Both the position numbers and the translations under genes were made by a program. The notes beneath the pieces were generated by a model. The model worked only from the letters and a program-made list of their open reading frames with translations, had not been told where the DNA came from and searched no databases. Shown in pieces: positions 34,187-44,256 of a stretch of DNA of 64,000 nucleotides. The stretch's first letter is position 1. Every line of letters starts with the position of its first letter. This DNA comes from Streptomyces lydicus (lineage in GTDB: Bacteria; Actinomycetota; Actinomycetes; Streptomycetales; Streptomycetaceae), in contig NZ_RDTE01000003.1 of assembly GCF_004125265.1 (NCBI RefSeq), positions 992,001 through 1,056,000 on the forward strand. Reading direction: 5' to 3'.

Positions 34187-34192
34187 GGACCC

Positions 34193-34900
34193 ATGCCACG
34201 TGTACTTCTGATCGAGGACGACGCCGCCGTACGGGACGGCGTGTCCCTGGCCCTACGGCGGCGCGGCCATGAAGTGGCGGCCGCGGCCAGCGGGGAGGAG
34301 GGACTGGAGGCCCTGCCGGCCTTCCGCCCGGACATCGTGCTGCTCGATCTGATGCTCCCCGGCAAGGACGGCTTCGAGGTCTGCCGGCTGATCCGCGCCG
34401 AGCGGCAACTGCCGATCATCATGCTCACCGCCCGCGGCGAGGATCTCGACGTGGTACTCGGCCTGGAGGCCGGCGCCGACGACTACATCGTCAAGCCGGC
34501 CCGCGGCGAAGTCCTCGAAGCACGGATGCGCGCCGTGCTGCGCCGTACCGCACTGCCCGCCGATGGCACGCCGGCCGCCGCCGAGCCGGGCCCCGCCCCG
34601 GTCGAGACCTACGGCGAACTGGCCATAGACCGCGCCGGCCTGGTCGTCGGCAAGGGCGGCCAGGACCTGGCGCTGGCCCCCTCGGAGATGAAACTGCTGC
34701 TGTTCCTGTCCGCCACTCCGGGGCAGGTCTTCAGCCGCCAGCAGCTGCTGGAGCATGTGTGGGAGCACAGCTACCACGGCGATGCGCGGCTGGTCGATGC
34801 CTGTGTGATGCGGCTGCGGACGAAAATAGAGGACACCCCGCGCAGCCCCCGTTACGTCCAGACCGTGCGCGGCTTCGGCTACCGCTTCGGACCCCTGTGA
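34193..34900 (+). CDS. OmpR-type response regulator (CseB-like)
   Basis: The 235 aa protein has a receiver domain (residues 1-118) with the acidic pocket ED (9-10), phosphorylation site Asp52 in LLDLMLPG, and Lys near residue 101 in YIVKP. It also has a C-terminal OmpR winged helix with LAPSEMKLLLFLSATPGQVFSRQQLLEHVWEHSYHGDARLVDACVMRLRTKIEDTPRSPRYVQTVRGFGYRF. The sequence is very like CseB, which in Streptomyces coelicolor activates sigE under cell-envelope stress, but no sigE gene lies upstream here. ATG at 34193 begins MPRVLLIEDD; a longer form from 34169 is possible. The next gene overlaps its stop. Confidence 0.9.
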   Translation: MPRVLLIEDDAAVRDGVSLALRRRGHEVAAAASGEEGLEALPAFRPDIVLLDLMLPGKDGFEVCRLIRAERQLPIIMLTARGEDLDVVLGLEAGADDYIVKPARGEVLEARMRAVLRRTALPADGTPAAAEPGPAPVETYGELAIDRAGLVVGKGGQDLALAPSEMKLLLFLSATPGQVFSRQQLLEHVWEHSYHGDARLVDACVMRLRTKIEDTPRSPRYVQTVRGFGYRFGPL

Positions 34901-36504
34901 AGCGCCCCGGCCTCCGGATGCCGGCCCTGCCCCGTCTGCGCACGGGGAACCCCCAGTTGCTGCGGGGACTGCGGGCCCGGCTCGTCGTGGGGTTCCTGGT
35001 GGTGGCCGCCGTCAGTGCGCTGACCACCGCTCTGCTGACCTATCAGGAAGCCCGTAACGCCATACTGCAGCGCTCCCAGGACATTGCCGTCAACGACCTG
35101 AGAGCGCAGGTCAACTCGCTGGCACCCGAGCTCCCCGTCCCGCCGTCCCAGGCGGATCTGGATTCCCTGCGCGTCCAGTTGGAGCGCTCCGGAAAGTCCC
35201 GCGAATGGGACATTTCCGTACATTACAGCGGCGTACGGGACAGTGGCGACGGCAGCCTGCGGGGCGACGTGGTGATACCGGCCGGCCTCAAGACCTCGGT
35301 GGAGAAGCGCCATGTGCCGGCCTTCCAGCGCGTGGACCGCGGCGGGGACCCCTGGCTGCTGATCGGGATGCCGGTCCGGCAGTCCGACGGCCGGGCCTCC
35401 GCACTGACCGTCTATGCCCAACTCCCGCTGTACGCCGAGGAGTCCAATGTCGAGGCGCTGGTGAGCGCCGCCCAGCGGGGCGCGCTGCCGGTGCTGGTAC
35501 TGACCGTGGTCCTGGCGCTGCTCGCCGCGCGCGGCGTACTGCGGCCCGTACGGGGTCTGCGGCAGGCCGCCGGACGGATCGCCGAGGGCAAGCTGGACAC
35601 CCGGCTGGAGGTCAAGGGCGCCGACGAGATCGCGGATCTGTCCCGGACGTTCAACGACATGGCGGCCCGGCTGGAGGAGAGCATGGCCGAGCTGCGCCGG
35701 CTGGAGTCCAACTCCCGGCGGTTCGCGGCCGATGTCTCGCACGAGCTGCGGACACCGCTGGCGGCGATGACCGCGGTGACCGATGTGCTCGACGAGGACG
35801 CCGACTCCCTCGACCCCGACACTGCCTCCGCGGTCCGGCTGATCAGCCAGGAGACCGGGAAGCTGGCGCGGATGGTGGAGGATCTGATGGAGGTGTCGCG
35901 CTTTGACGCGGGCGCCGCGGCGCTCCATCTGGACGAGGTGGACGTCGGCGAGACCATCCGCAAGACCCTCCAGGCCCGGGCCTGGCAGAAGAGGGTGACG
36001 GCCCAGCTGCCCGCGGACGTACGGGCCGGACTCGATCCACGGCGGCTGGATGTCGTGGTCGCGAACCTGGTCGGCAACGCCCTGCACCACGGCGGCGAAC
36101 CGGTCGAGGTGCGGCTGCACCTCCCGGAGCCGGGCGCGGACCGGCTGCTGATCGAGATCTCCGACAGCGGCCCCGGCATCGATCCCGAGGTCCTGCCGCA
36201 TGTCTTCGACCGTTTCTACAAGGCGGACTCCGCCCGCGCCCGCTCGGAGGGCAGCGGCCTGGGCCTGGCCATCGCGATGGAGAACGTACGCCTGCACGGC
36301 GGCTCCCTGCGCGCCGCCAACTCCCCGGGGGGCGGCGCGGTGTTCACGGTGGACCTGCCGCTGCGCCACCAGGAGGCGGGCGATCCGGCGGCCGAGGAGA
36401 GCGGCGACCCGCCGGACGACGCAGTGGCAGCGGCCGACGGGCAGACCACGGAGGACGACCGGGGCGGCCTCCGCTCCGCAGCCGGAAAGGAGAGGCACGC
36501 ATGA
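34897..36504 (+). CDS. Sensor histidine kinase (CseC-like)
   Basis: The 535 aa protein starts with GTG overlapping the upstream TGA. Helix 1 is near residues 28-48 (ARLVVGFLVVAAVSALTTALL), an extracytoplasmic sensor follows, and helix 2 is near residues 195-212. Then come a HAMP domain (RPVRGLRQAAGRIAEGKLDTRLEVKG), DVSHELRTPLAAMT with the phosphorylated histidine near residue 281, and ATPase boxes NLVGNALHHGG, SDSGPGIDPEVLPHVFDRFYKAD and EGSGLGLAIAMENV. It would sense a periplasmic/envelope signal and phosphorylate the adjoining regulator. The C-terminal tail of about 45 residues is acidic and low-complexity. The stop overlaps the lipoprotein ATG. Confidence 0.9.
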   Translation: MKRPGLRMPALPRLRTGNPQLLRGLRARLVVGFLVVAAVSALTTALLTYQEARNAILQRSQDIAVNDLRAQVNSLAPELPVPPSQADLDSLRVQLERSGKSREWDISVHYSGVRDSGDGSLRGDVVIPAGLKTSVEKRHVPAFQRVDRGGDPWLLIGMPVRQSDGRASALTVYAQLPLYAEESNVEALVSAAQRGALPVLVLTVVLALLAARGVLRPVRGLRQAAGRIAEGKLDTRLEVKGADEIADLSRTFNDMAARLEESMAELRRLESNSRRFAADVSHELRTPLAAMTAVTDVLDEDADSLDPDTASAVRLISQETGKLARMVEDLMEVSRFDAGAAALHLDEVDVGETIRKTLQARAWQKRVTAQLPADVRAGLDPRRLDVVVANLVGNALHHGGEPVEVRLHLPEPGADRLLIEISDSGPGIDPEVLPHVFDRFYKADSARARSEGSGLGLAIAMENVRLHGGSLRAANSPGGGAVFTVDLPLRHQEAGDPAAEESGDPPDDAVAAADGQTTEDDRGGLRSAAGKERHA

Positions 36505-37187
36505 GCGCCACGAACGCCCGCAACGCCCTGCGTGCGACGCGTGCCGGCCGGCGGGTGCTGACCGGCGGGCTCACCGCCGCCCTGGCCGGCGTCCTCACCG
36601 GCGCGCTGGCCGGCGGCCTGACCGGCTGCGGTATCGCCCCCACCGACGTCATCGACGCCGGCGAGCCCGCCACCGGCGTGAAGTCACCGGGCCAGCCCGC
36701 GGCCGATGTCCAGTTGTTCTTCTACGGGCCCTCCGGCCTGCGCTCCGCGACCCGGCGGGCAAAGGTGCCGGTCGACCCGGAGCTGGCCATCGATTTGCTG
36801 ATGAAGGGGCCGAACCACGCGGAGCGGATGCGTGGTCTGTCCAGCGTGCTGCCGAAGTTCCCCGGCTCGCTGACCGTCACCACCCATGTGGGCAGTGTCG
36901 TGATCACCCTGCCGATGAACGTCAAGCGGCTGGACTCCGCCTCGCTGAACCAGCTGGTGTGTACCGCGGCCAATGCCCGGGTGCCCGGGAACAAGCCGTC
37001 GGGGGACGTCGCCGTGACGCTGGTGAGCAAGTCCGTGCGCGTGGGCCCCATGGTGTGCGGTGGCAACAACGCCTTCCCCGTGGTGGAGCCCAGCCCGACC
37101 GGAACCGGCACGCCTCAGGCCGGCACGAACAGCGGCGGCACGACCGGCTCAGGCCCGGAGGCGGCGCAACCGGACCCGGCAGGCTGA
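36501..37187 (+). CDS. GerMN-domain lipoprotein
   Basis: The 228 aa protein has an N-terminal signal sequence with repeated LTGG/LTGA units ending in a lipobox LTGC (Cys43), so it is probably lipid-anchored outside the membrane. A GerMN domain follows (VQLFFYGPSGLRSATRRAKVPVDPELAIDLLMKGPNHAERMRGLSSVLP), a fold also found in GerM and in LpqB of the MtrAB system, where it modulates the sensor kinase. Its start codon overlaps the kinase stop, which fits a three-gene operon and a role as an accessory of the kinase. The C-terminus is a Thr/Gly/Pro-rich tail. Confidence 0.88.
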   Translation: MSATNARNALRATRAGRRVLTGGLTAALAGVLTGALAGGLTGCGIAPTDVIDAGEPATGVKSPGQPAADVQLFFYGPSGLRSATRRAKVPVDPELAIDLLMKGPNHAERMRGLSSVLPKFPGSLTVTTHVGSVVITLPMNVKRLDSASLNQLVCTAANARVPGNKPSGDVAVTLVSKSVRVGPMVCGGNNAFPVVEPSPTGTGTPQAGTNSGGTTGSGPEAAQPDPAG

Positions 37188-37230
37188 GCGGTCTCCGTTC
37201 CACGGGCCCGTCCCGGAGTTCCCGTGAAGG

Positions 37231-37252
37231 CGGGCGGGCCGGTGCCCGCCCG
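37231..37252. terminator. Bidirectional terminator after the kinase operon
   Basis: CGGGCGGG and its complement CCCGCCCG (37245-37252) form an 8-bp stem around CCGGTG between two convergent genes. Confidence 0.6.
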
Positions 37253-37260
37253 GACCGCCG

Positions 37261-38535
37261 TCACCGCCCGGCGGGCTCCGTTCGCACCCGCAGGAACCGC
37301 GGACGGTACAGCTCCACATCGCCGTTGAGCCGGGCATCGGGCGGGACACCGGGCGGGCCGAGCCAATTGATGTCGTAGCTGAGCAGAAACTCCCCGTTCG
37401 CGGTGAATTCGGGGTGTACCTGGGGGTTGTAGGCGGCGACGTACTGCGGGTCGGGGGCCGGTGGGCGGGGCGCGGTGAGACGGCCGTCCGGCCCGTACCA
37501 GGGGCCGTGCGGCGAGCAGGACCAGTAGGTGGTGAGCGCCCGCAGGCCGGCCGCCCCGCCGCCACCGGTGTCCATGGTGAACAGCAGCCAGGCCGGACCG
37601 TCGCGCACCACCGAGAAGGCGCTGCCGACCCCGCGCCGGCCACCGGCCCGCAGCACCGGCCGGGCCCGCCCGGCCTGCCGCCGCCAGCGGGCGCCGTCCC
37701 AGAACCGCCAGCTCCTGCGGTCCGCGAGCCGCCCGTCCGGAACCCGTACGGCATAGGCGCTGGAGGCCGGTGACGAGGGCGGGTCGTCGCCGCCGAACAC
37801 ATAGGTCCAGCCGCCGGCACGGACCGCCGCCGTGCCGTAGAGGACGCGCCGGCCCGGGTCGGCGGAGGTCCGGCCGACGGTCTCGGTGATGCCTTCCAGG
37901 CGCAGGCCGGGGAGCGTCAGGGTGGCCACCTCGGTGCCACGCGGCAGGCCGAAGATCCACGGTCCGGTTCCTGGCGCACGGTTCCACAGCAGCACCCGGA
38001 CGACCTTCTCGTGCGCGCCGGGCGTACGGGGCTCCACGCTCGCGCCCACCGGCCAGCGCAGGCCGCCGCCGGGCGGGTCGGGGAAGAACGGGCCGGGGGC
38101 GGCCGCGGTGCCGCCGGTCAGGGTGCGCGCCGGCCGGCCCGAACGGGACATCACCACGGCGGAGTTGTGCCGCAGCAGCGGGGTGCCCCCGCCGTCGGCG
38201 GTGCGCCAACGATGCCACTCCCCTCGCGGGTTGGGCGGCGGCTGGATCCGGTCGAGGAAGGTGTCGGAGAAGAGCCAGAGCGTGCGGCCGTCGGGGAGGC
38301 GCACCGAGTGGGTGCCGTCACCGCCGGTCCAGTCGTCCACCCGGGTGTTGTCGTCGCCGTAGCGGGCGAATTCCGCGGTATGCCGGGAATCGGGGGACCA
38401 GGAGGCGATCCGGCGCCCGCGGCAGTCCGCGGCGCGGCCGGGAGGGGCCGACGCCGGCAGCGCCCCCAGCAGCCCGGCACCGGCGAGGAGCAGAGCGGCG
38501 ACGGCCGCGGCACGGATCACCGGCACCTCGGGCAT
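37261..38535 (-). CDS. Secreted DUF4185/DUF5005-like protein
   Basis: The 424 aa protein starts with a signal peptide (RAAAVAALLLAGAGLLGALPASA). The body resembles the DUF4185/DUF5005 group, which adopts a five-bladed propeller like some glycosidases: FARYGDDNTRVDDWTGGDGTHSVRLPDGRTLWLFSDTFLD near the start, then RHNSAVVMSR, GGWTYVFGGDD, VRDGPAWLLFTMDTGG, YVAAYNPQVHPEF and LLSYDINWLG. The Asp-rich first block and the histidine of NPQVHPEF are where glycoside-hydrolase-like catalytic or metal residues would be expected. No substrate is known. ATG at 38535 has AGAGGAG upstream, so start and secretion are well supported. Confidence 0.8.
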   Translation of the reverse strand: MPEVPVIRAAAVAALLLAGAGLLGALPASAPPGRAADCRGRRIASWSPDSRHTAEFARYGDDNTRVDDWTGGDGTHSVRLPDGRTLWLFSDTFLDRIQPPPNPRGEWHRWRTADGGGTPLLRHNSAVVMSRSGRPARTLTGGTAAAPGPFFPDPPGGGLRWPVGASVEPRTPGAHEKVVRVLLWNRAPGTGPWIFGLPRGTEVATLTLPGLRLEGITETVGRTSADPGRRVLYGTAAVRAGGWTYVFGGDDPPSSPASSAYAVRVPDGRLADRRSWRFWDGARWRRQAGRARPVLRAGGRRGVGSAFSVVRDGPAWLLFTMDTGGGGAAGLRALTTYWSCSPHGPWYGPDGRLTAPRPPAPDPQYVAAYNPQVHPEFTANGEFLLSYDINWLGPPGVPPDARLNGDVELYRPRFLRVRTEPAGR

Positions 38536-38740
38536 CGCACTCCTCTGGAGGTCCCCTGCCCCTCAAGACCTTGGGGGGGGAGGGTTCGGGCCCACGCTAC
38601 GGCCCCTGAGCGGCGGCCGGCGGCAGGCGCGTCCCGCGGGGGAAAGGAGGGACTCGGCACCGTACGGCCGGACTGTCCCACCTGCCCCTTCCGGCGCATA
38701 AATATGAAGATCCATGGGAGGTCAACGAGTGCAAGGTCAC

Positions 38741-38762
38741 AGCTGGAGCCCCTGCTCCAGCT
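38741..38762 (+). promoter_or_regulatory. Hairpin in the mutA upstream region
   Basis: AGCTGGAG and CTCCAGCT form a perfect 8-bp stem with a CCCCTG loop, about 27 bases before the mutA start. If mutA is leaderless this element lies in the promoter near -35 and would act as DNA, not RNA. Confidence 0.45.
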
Positions 38763-38776
38763 AACGGTCGTTCGCC

Positions 38777-38782
38777 TAGCCT
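38777..38782 (+). promoter_or_regulatory. -10 element of a probable leaderless mutA transcript
   Basis: TAGCCT ends 6 bases before the ATG at 38789, with no ribosome-binding sequence in between. Confidence 0.55.
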
Positions 38783-38788
38783 GCTGCT

Positions 38789-40672
38789 ATGACCGCCGAG
38801 TCCCCCGAACTCCCCCTGGCCGCCGCCTTCCCCGATGCCGATCGAGAGCAGTGGCAGCGCCTCGTCGAAGGTGTGCTGCGCAAATCGGGCGTCACAGAGG
38901 CGACGGGCACCGCCGCCGAGGATGCGCTCTCCACCGATCTGCAGGACGGCATCCGTATCCGCCCGCTCTACACCGCCGAGGACGCCACGGGCGCCCTGGG
39001 CCTTCCGGGCTTCGCCCCGTTCGTACGGGCCGGCCGGCCCGAGGGCACGACCGTCGCCGGGTGGGACGTACGCCAGCGCCATGTCCACACCGATCCGGTG
39101 CGCGCCAATGAAGCGGTACTGGCCGATCTGGAGAACGGCGTCACCTCCCTCTGGCTGGCCGTCGGCGACGGCGGGCTGCCGGTGGAAGGCCTGGAGCGCG
39201 CGCTCGACGGGGTCTATCTGGACCTGGCCGCGGTGGTCCTGGACGCCGGCGCCGATTTCGCGCCGGCCGCCGAGGAGTTGCTGCGGCTGTACACCGCGTC
39301 CGGCGCGCCGCTCACCGCGGCGGTCGGCTGTCTGGGCGCGGACCCGCTCGGCCTGCTGGCCCGTACGGGCGACGACGCCAAGCTGCGCCTGCAGGGGGAG
39401 TCGGCCGCCCGGATCGCCGCGCGGTGCGCCGCCGAGGCGCCCGGCGTGCGCGCGCTGGCCGTGGACGCGCTGCCGTACCACGAGGCGGGCGGCTCAGCGG
39501 CCGAGGAACTGGGCGCCTCGCTGGCGACCGGTGTCGCCTATCTGCGGCAGCTGACGGAGTCCGGGCTGGGCATCGACGACGCCTGCCGTCAGCTGGAGTT
39601 CCGCTATGCCGCGACCGCAGACCAGTTCCTGACGATCGCCAAGCTGCGTGCCGCCCGGCGGCTGTGGGCGCGGGTCGCCGAGGTCTGCGGGGCCTCCCCC
39701 GCCGCTCGTGCGCAGCGCCAGCACGCCGTCACCTCCACGGTGATGATGACCCGTCGGGACCCGTGGGTGAACATGCTGCGCACCACGGTCGCCGGGCTGT
39801 CCGCGGGCGTGGGCGGCGCGGACGCGGTGACGGTGCTGCCGTTCGATGCCGCGCTGGGCGTGCCCGATGCGTTCGCCCGCCGGATCGCCCGGAACACCCA
39901 GTCCGTGCTGCTGGAGGAGTCGCACCTGTCGAAGGTGATCGACCCGGCGGGCGGTTCCTGGTACGTGGAGAGCCTGACCGACGAACTGGCGGGTGCGGCC
40001 TGGGCGTTCTTCCAGGAGATCGAGGGCGCGGGCGGCCAGGCCGCGGCGCTGCGGTCCAAGATGATCGCCGGACGGCTGGCCCGCACCTGGGAGCGCCGCA
40101 GCAAGGACCTCGCCCACCGGCGCGAACCGATCACCGGTGTCAGCGAGTTCCCGCATCTCGCCGAGGCCCCGGTGCACCGCGAGCCGGCGCCCGCCCCGAT
40201 CGGCGGAGGGCTGCCGCGGGTGCGCAGGGACGATGCCTACGAGCGGCTGCGGTCGCGCTCCGACGACCGTCTGGCGGCGAGCGGCGAACGGCCGAAGGTC
40301 TTCCTGGCCGCGCTGGGCCCGGTCGCGGCGCACACCGCGCGGGTGACGTTCGCCGCCAATCTCTTCCAGGCCGGCGGCATCGAGACGGTGCAGGAAGCGG
40401 CGCCGGTGGACGCGGAGTCGGTGGCCGAGGCGTTCGCCCGCAGCGGCGCGCGGATCGCCTGTCTGTGTTCGAGCGACGCGGTGTACGGCGAGCAGGCGGC
40501 GGCCGTGGCGGCCGCGCTGAAGTCGGCGGGTGCGCTGCGGGTGCATCTGGCGGGCAAGCCGGGTGAGCGCCGGGAGGAATTCACAGCGGCCGGGGTGGAC
40601 GCCTTCGTCTTCGCGGGCTGCGACGCGGTCGAGGTGCTGTCCTCGGCCCTGGATGTCATGGAGGTGGCGTGA
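38789..40672 (+). CDS. mutA: Methylmalonyl-CoA mutase small (beta) subunit
   Basis: The 627 aa protein has a TIM-barrel substrate domain ([42 protein letters not shown] onward) and a C-terminal cobalamin-binding-like Rossmann domain ([34 protein letters not shown]). That last domain lacks the DxHxxG cobalamin ligand, as expected of the non-catalytic subunit. It dimerises with MutB. It carries [31 protein letters not shown] and [30 protein letters not shown], which are family hallmarks. Start ATG at 38789 with no ribosome site; the stop overlaps the mutB start. Confidence 0.95.
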   Translation: MTAESPELPLAAAFPDADREQWQRLVEGVLRKSGVTEATGTAAEDALSTDLQDGIRIRPLYTAEDATGALGLPGFAPFVRAGRPEGTTVAGWDVRQRHVHTDPVRANEAVLADLENGVTSLWLAVGDGGLPVEGLERALDGVYLDLAAVVLDAGADFAPAAEELLRLYTASGAPLTAAVGCLGADPLGLLARTGDDAKLRLQGESAARIAARCAAEAPGVRALAVDALPYHEAGGSAAEELGASLATGVAYLRQLTESGLGIDDACRQLEFRYAATADQFLTIAKLRAARRLWARVAEVCGASPAARAQRQHAVTSTVMMTRRDPWVNMLRTTVAGLSAGVGGADAVTVLPFDAALGVPDAFARRIARNTQSVLLEESHLSKVIDPAGGSWYVESLTDELAGAAWAFFQEIEGAGGQAAALRSKMIAGRLARTWERRSKDLAHRREPITGVSEFPHLAEAPVHREPAPAPIGGGLPRVRRDDAYERLRSRSDDRLAASGERPKVFLAALGPVAAHTARVTFAANLFQAGGIETVQEAAPVDAESVAEAFARSGARIACLCSSDAVYGEQAAAVAAALKSAGALRVHLAGKPGERREEFTAAGVDAFVFAGCDAVEVLSSALDVMEVA

Positions 40673-42903
40673 TGAACGACACGACACAGCAGACGGGCGC
40701 CATCCCGGACTTCAGCACGGTCGAGCTGGGCAAGCCGGCCGCGGCGGACGCCGCCGGCGGCACCGGGGAGTGGGCCGAGGCCGTGGCGCAGTCCACCGGC
40801 AAGGGCGTGGCGGATCTGACGTGGGAGACGCCGGAGGGCATCGACGTCAAGCCGCTGTACACCGACGCGGACCTCGACGGCCTGGACTTCCTGGGCACGT
40901 ACCCGGGCATCACGCCGTATCTGCGCGGCCCGTACCCGACGATGTACGTCAACCAGCCCTGGACGATCCGGCAGTACGCCGGCTTCTCCACGGCGGAGGA
41001 GTCCAACGCCTTCTACCGCCGCAACCTCGCGGCCGGCCAGAAGGGCCTGTCGGTCGCCTTCGACCTGCCCACCCACCGCGGCTACGACAGCGACCACCCG
41101 CGGGTGACCGGCGACGTCGGCATGGCGGGCGTCGCCATCGACTCGATCTACGACATGCGGCAGCTCTTCGAGGGCATCCCGCTGGACAAGATGACCGTGT
41201 CGATGACGATGAACGGCGCGGTGCTGCCCGTTCTCGCCCTCTACATCGTGGCGGCGGAGGAGCAGGGCGTACCGCCCGAGAAGCTGGCCGGGACCATCCA
41301 GAACGACATCCTCAAGGAGTTCATGGTCCGCAACACCTACATCTATCCGCCGCAGCCCTCGATGCGGATCATCTCCGACATCTTCGCGTACACCTCGCAG
41401 AAGATGCCGCGCTACAACTCCATCTCCATCTCCGGCTATCACATCCAGGAGGCGGGGGCGACGGCCGACCTGGAGCTGGCGTACACCCTCGCGGACGGGG
41501 TGGAGTACCTGCGCGCGGGCATGGCGGCGGGCATGGACGTGGACTCCTTCGCGCCGCGTCTCTCGTTCTTCTGGGCGATCGGTATGAACTTCTTCATGGA
41601 GATCGCCAAGCTGCGGGCGGCCCGGCTGTTGTGGGCGCGCCTGGTCCAGCGCTTCGAACCGAAGAACCCCAAGTCCCTCTCGCTGCGCACCCATTCGCAG
41701 ACCTCGGGCTGGTCGCTGACCGCGCAGGACGTGTTCAACAACGTCACCCGCACCTGCGTGGAGGCGATGGCGGCGACGCAGGGCCACACCCAGTCGCTGC
41801 ACACCAACGCCCTGGACGAGGCGCTGGCGCTGCCCACCGACTTCTCCGCCCGGATCGCCCGCAACACCCAGCTGTTCCTGCAGCAGGAGTCGGGCACCTG
41901 CCGGGTCATCGACCCGTGGGGCGGCAGCGCCTACGTCGAGAAGCTGACCCACGACCTGGCGCGGCGGGCCTGGCAGCACATCGAGGAGGTCGAGGCGGCC
42001 GGCGGGATGGCCAAGGCCATCGACGCGGGCATCCCCAAGCTGCGTGTGGAGGAGGCCGCGGCCCGTACCCAGGCGCGGATCGACTCGGGGCGGCAGGCGC
42101 TGATCGGCGTCAACAAGTACCGGGTGGAGACCGACGAGGAGATCGAGGTCCTCAAGGTCGACAACTCCTCGGTGCGCGCCCAGCAGATCGAGAAGCTGAA
42201 GCGGCTGCGCGCCGAGCGCGACGAGGACGCCTGCCGGGCGGCGCTGCGGGCACTGACCGCGGCGGCCGAATCCGGCCCCGGCGAGGGGCTGGAGGGCAAC
42301 CTGCTGGCGCTGGCGGTGGACGCGGCCCGCGCCATGGCGACCGTCGGCGAGATCTCGGACGCCCTGGAGTCGGTCTACGGGCGGCACTCCGGCCAGATCC
42401 GTACGATCTCCGGTGTGTACCGAGACGAAGCGGGCCCCTCCTCCGGTGTCGAGCGCACCCGGGACCTGGTGGCCGAGTTCGAGCGCGCCGAGGGGCGCCG
42501 GCCGCGCATCCTGGTGGCCAAGATGGGCCAGGACGGCCATGACCGCGGCCAGAAGGTGATCGCCACGGCCTTCGCCGACCTGGGCTTCGACGTCGATGTC
42601 GGCCCGCTGTTCCAGACCCCGGCCGAGGTCGCCCGTCAGGCCGTGGAGGCGGACGTCCACATCGTCGGGGTGTCCTCGCTGGCGGCCGGGCACCTGACCC
42701 TGGTGCCCGCGCTGAAGGAGGCGCTGGCCGCCGAGGACCGCGAGGACATCACGATCGTGGTGGGCGGGGTGATCCCGCCGCAGGACGTGCAGCCGCTGCG
42801 CGACATGGGCGCCGCCGCGGTCTTCCTGCCCGGCACGGTCATCCCGGAGGCCGCGCACGACCTGGTGCGGGACCTGGCGTCGGTCCTCGGCCACGAGCTC
42901 TGA
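40672..42903 (+). CDS. mutB: Methylmalonyl-CoA mutase large (alpha) subunit
   Basis: The 743 aa catalytic subunit interconverts (R)-methylmalonyl-CoA and succinyl-CoA. It shows [61 protein letters not shown] in the barrel with the substrate-binding tyrosine and arginine, and a C-terminal cobalamin domain [30 protein letters not shown] whose His in DGHDRG (near residue 620) binds cobalt. [14 protein letters not shown] and PGTVIPEAA complete the domain. ATG at 40672 is preferred over GTG at 40669 because GGAGGT lies 6 bases upstream. Confidence 0.97.
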   Translation: MNDTTQQTGAIPDFSTVELGKPAAADAAGGTGEWAEAVAQSTGKGVADLTWETPEGIDVKPLYTDADLDGLDFLGTYPGITPYLRGPYPTMYVNQPWTIRQYAGFSTAEESNAFYRRNLAAGQKGLSVAFDLPTHRGYDSDHPRVTGDVGMAGVAIDSIYDMRQLFEGIPLDKMTVSMTMNGAVLPVLALYIVAAEEQGVPPEKLAGTIQNDILKEFMVRNTYIYPPQPSMRIISDIFAYTSQKMPRYNSISISGYHIQEAGATADLELAYTLADGVEYLRAGMAAGMDVDSFAPRLSFFWAIGMNFFMEIAKLRAARLLWARLVQRFEPKNPKSLSLRTHSQTSGWSLTAQDVFNNVTRTCVEAMAATQGHTQSLHTNALDEALALPTDFSARIARNTQLFLQQESGTCRVIDPWGGSAYVEKLTHDLARRAWQHIEEVEAAGGMAKAIDAGIPKLRVEEAAARTQARIDSGRQALIGVNKYRVETDEEIEVLKVDNSSVRAQQIEKLKRLRAERDEDACRAALRALTAAAESGPGEGLEGNLLALAVDAARAMATVGEISDALESVYGRHSGQIRTISGVYRDEAGPSSGVERTRDLVAEFERAEGRRPRILVAKMGQDGHDRGQKVIATAFADLGFDVDVGPLFQTPAEVARQAVEADVHIVGVSSLAAGHLTLVPALKEALAAEDREDITIVVGGVIPPQDVQPLRDMGAAAVFLPGTVIPEAAHDLVRDLASVLGHEL

Positions 42904-42913
42904 GCGGGGGGTC

Positions 42914-43921
42914 ATGCCTGCGACGATCGATGTCGAACGGTACGCCGAGGGGGTCCGCGCGGGCTCCCGGGCCTGGATCGCCCGTGCCGTCACCCTGGTC
43001 GAGTCCACCCGGCCCGACCACCGGGCGGCGGCCCAGCGGCTGCTGGTCGAGCTGCTGCCGCACTCCGGCGCGGCCCGCAGAGTGGGCATCAGCGGGGTGC
43101 CGGGCGTCGGCAAGTCGACCTTCATCGACGCGCTCGGCTCGCTGCTGACCGGCACCGGGCACCGGGTGGCGGTGCTCGCCGTCGACCCGTCCTCCAGCCG
43201 TACCGGCGGCTCCATCCTGGGCGACAAGACCCGGATGGAGCGGCTGGCGACGGACCCGGCGGCGTTCGTCCGCCCCTCCCCCACGTCGGGCACGCTGGGC
43301 GGGGTGGCGCGGGCCACCCGGGAGTCCATCGTGGTGATGGAGGCCGCGGGCTACGACGTGGTCCTGGTGGAGACGGTCGGCGTCGGCCAGTCCGAGACCA
43401 CCGTCGCGGGCATGGTCGACACCTTTCTGCTGCTGACCCTGGCCCGCACCGGCGATCAGCTCCAGGGCATCAAGAAGGGCGTGCTGGAGCTGGCGGACCT
43501 GGTCTCCGTCAACAAGGCCGACGGCCCGCACGAGCGGGACGCCCGCTCCGCCGCCCGCGAACTGTCCGGTGCCCTGCGGCTGTTGCAGCCCCCGGACGCG
43601 GCCTGGACACCCCCCGTACTGACCTGCAGCGCCCGCGAGGGCACCGGTCTGAAGGGGGTCTGGGAGCGGGTCGAGCAGCACCGCACCCTCCTGGAGTCCA
43701 CCGGGGCGCTGGCCGAGCGGCGCCGCGCCCAGCAGGTCGACTGGACCTGGTCGATGGTCCGCGACCGGCTGATCGACCGCCTCCAGGAGCACCCCGAGGT
43801 GCGCCGGCTGGGCCCCGGCGTGGAACAGGCGGTGCGCGAAGGCGAGATCACCGCGACGCTGGCCGCCGAACGGCTGCTGGAGGCATTCGGGCTGGGAGAC
43901 GGGGCGACGGCCGAGGCATAG
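42914..43921 (+). CDS. meaB: G3E/MeaB-type GTPase chaperone of methylmalonyl-CoA mutase
   Basis: The 335 aa protein is a MeaB/ArgK P-loop GTPase. It has the Walker [10 protein letters not shown] (residues 61-69), the switch region [37 protein letters not shown] as Walker B, and VNKAD as the guanine-specificity motif. It loads and protects cobalamin on the mutase. It starts 11 bases after mutB with GGGGG upstream and clearly belongs to the same operon. It ends in a repeat tract. Confidence 0.95.
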   Translation: MPATIDVERYAEGVRAGSRAWIARAVTLVESTRPDHRAAAQRLLVELLPHSGAARRVGISGVPGVGKSTFIDALGSLLTGTGHRVAVLAVDPSSSRTGGSILGDKTRMERLATDPAAFVRPSPTSGTLGGVARATRESIVVMEAAGYDVVLVETVGVGQSETTVAGMVDTFLLLTLARTGDQLQGIKKGVLELADLVSVNKADGPHERDARSAARELSGALRLLQPPDAAWTPPVLTCSAREGTGLKGVWERVEQHRTLLESTGALAERRRAQQVDWTWSMVRDRLIDRLQEHPEVRRLGPGVEQAVREGEITATLAAERLLEAFGLGDGATAEA

Positions 43922-44256
43922 GCCGCCGGCCGGGCGGTCGCCGGGCGGTCGGGCGGTCGCCGGGCGGTCGGGCGGTCGCCGGGCGGTCGGGCGGTCGCCG
44001 GGCGGGCGATCACAGGCCGCCCGGCCCTTGCGCCTCCCGGCCCTTCACGCCCCGGCCCTCCCCCGACGCAGGCGGAGCGATCATCAGCACACCGCCGGGG
44101 GAACTGTCACTGTGTGTTAACCTCACATGTTTCGACGACTGCAACGGTCGACGACTGCGGCGGTCTGCGATTCCGTCCGTCCGGCTCCCCCCGTTCGTCG
44201 GCTGCTCATTCCTGCCGGGCCTTCCTCGGTACGTTCCCCCTTGCGGAAGGCTCTTC
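43922..44256. other. Gap between meaB and the DEAD helicase gene
   Basis: The first 85 bases hold the 19-bp tandem repeat listed separately. A TAACCT hexamer at 44118-44123 in GTGTTAACCTCACATG may be the helicase -10 element. Between it and the start codon is an untranslated leader of over 100 bases containing a direct repeat (TCGACGACTGCAACGG then TCGACGACTGCGGCGG, from about 44133). No gene is seen. Confidence 0.45.
43941..43997. repeat. 19-bp tandem repeat, three perfect copies plus partials
   Basis: CCGGGCGGTCGGGCGGTCG starts at 43941, 43960 and 43979 with no mismatches, and shorter partial copies flank it on both sides (43926-44005). It directly follows the meaB stop codon. Confidence 0.92.

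Noticed and set aside
38536..38788. Cobalamin riboswitch before mutA
   Set aside because: The B12-box sequence is absent and mutA appears leaderless, which leaves no RNA leader to fold.
40237..43329. A 1030-codon open frame antisense to mutA-mutB-meaB
   Set aside because: Long antisense frames are usual opposite GC-rich genes with biased third positions. The translation is arginine/glycine/aspartate-rich with no domain, and the plus-strand genes are unmistakable.
43941..43997. CRISPR array
   Set aside because: The 19-bp units follow one another without spacers, so it is a plain tandem repeat.
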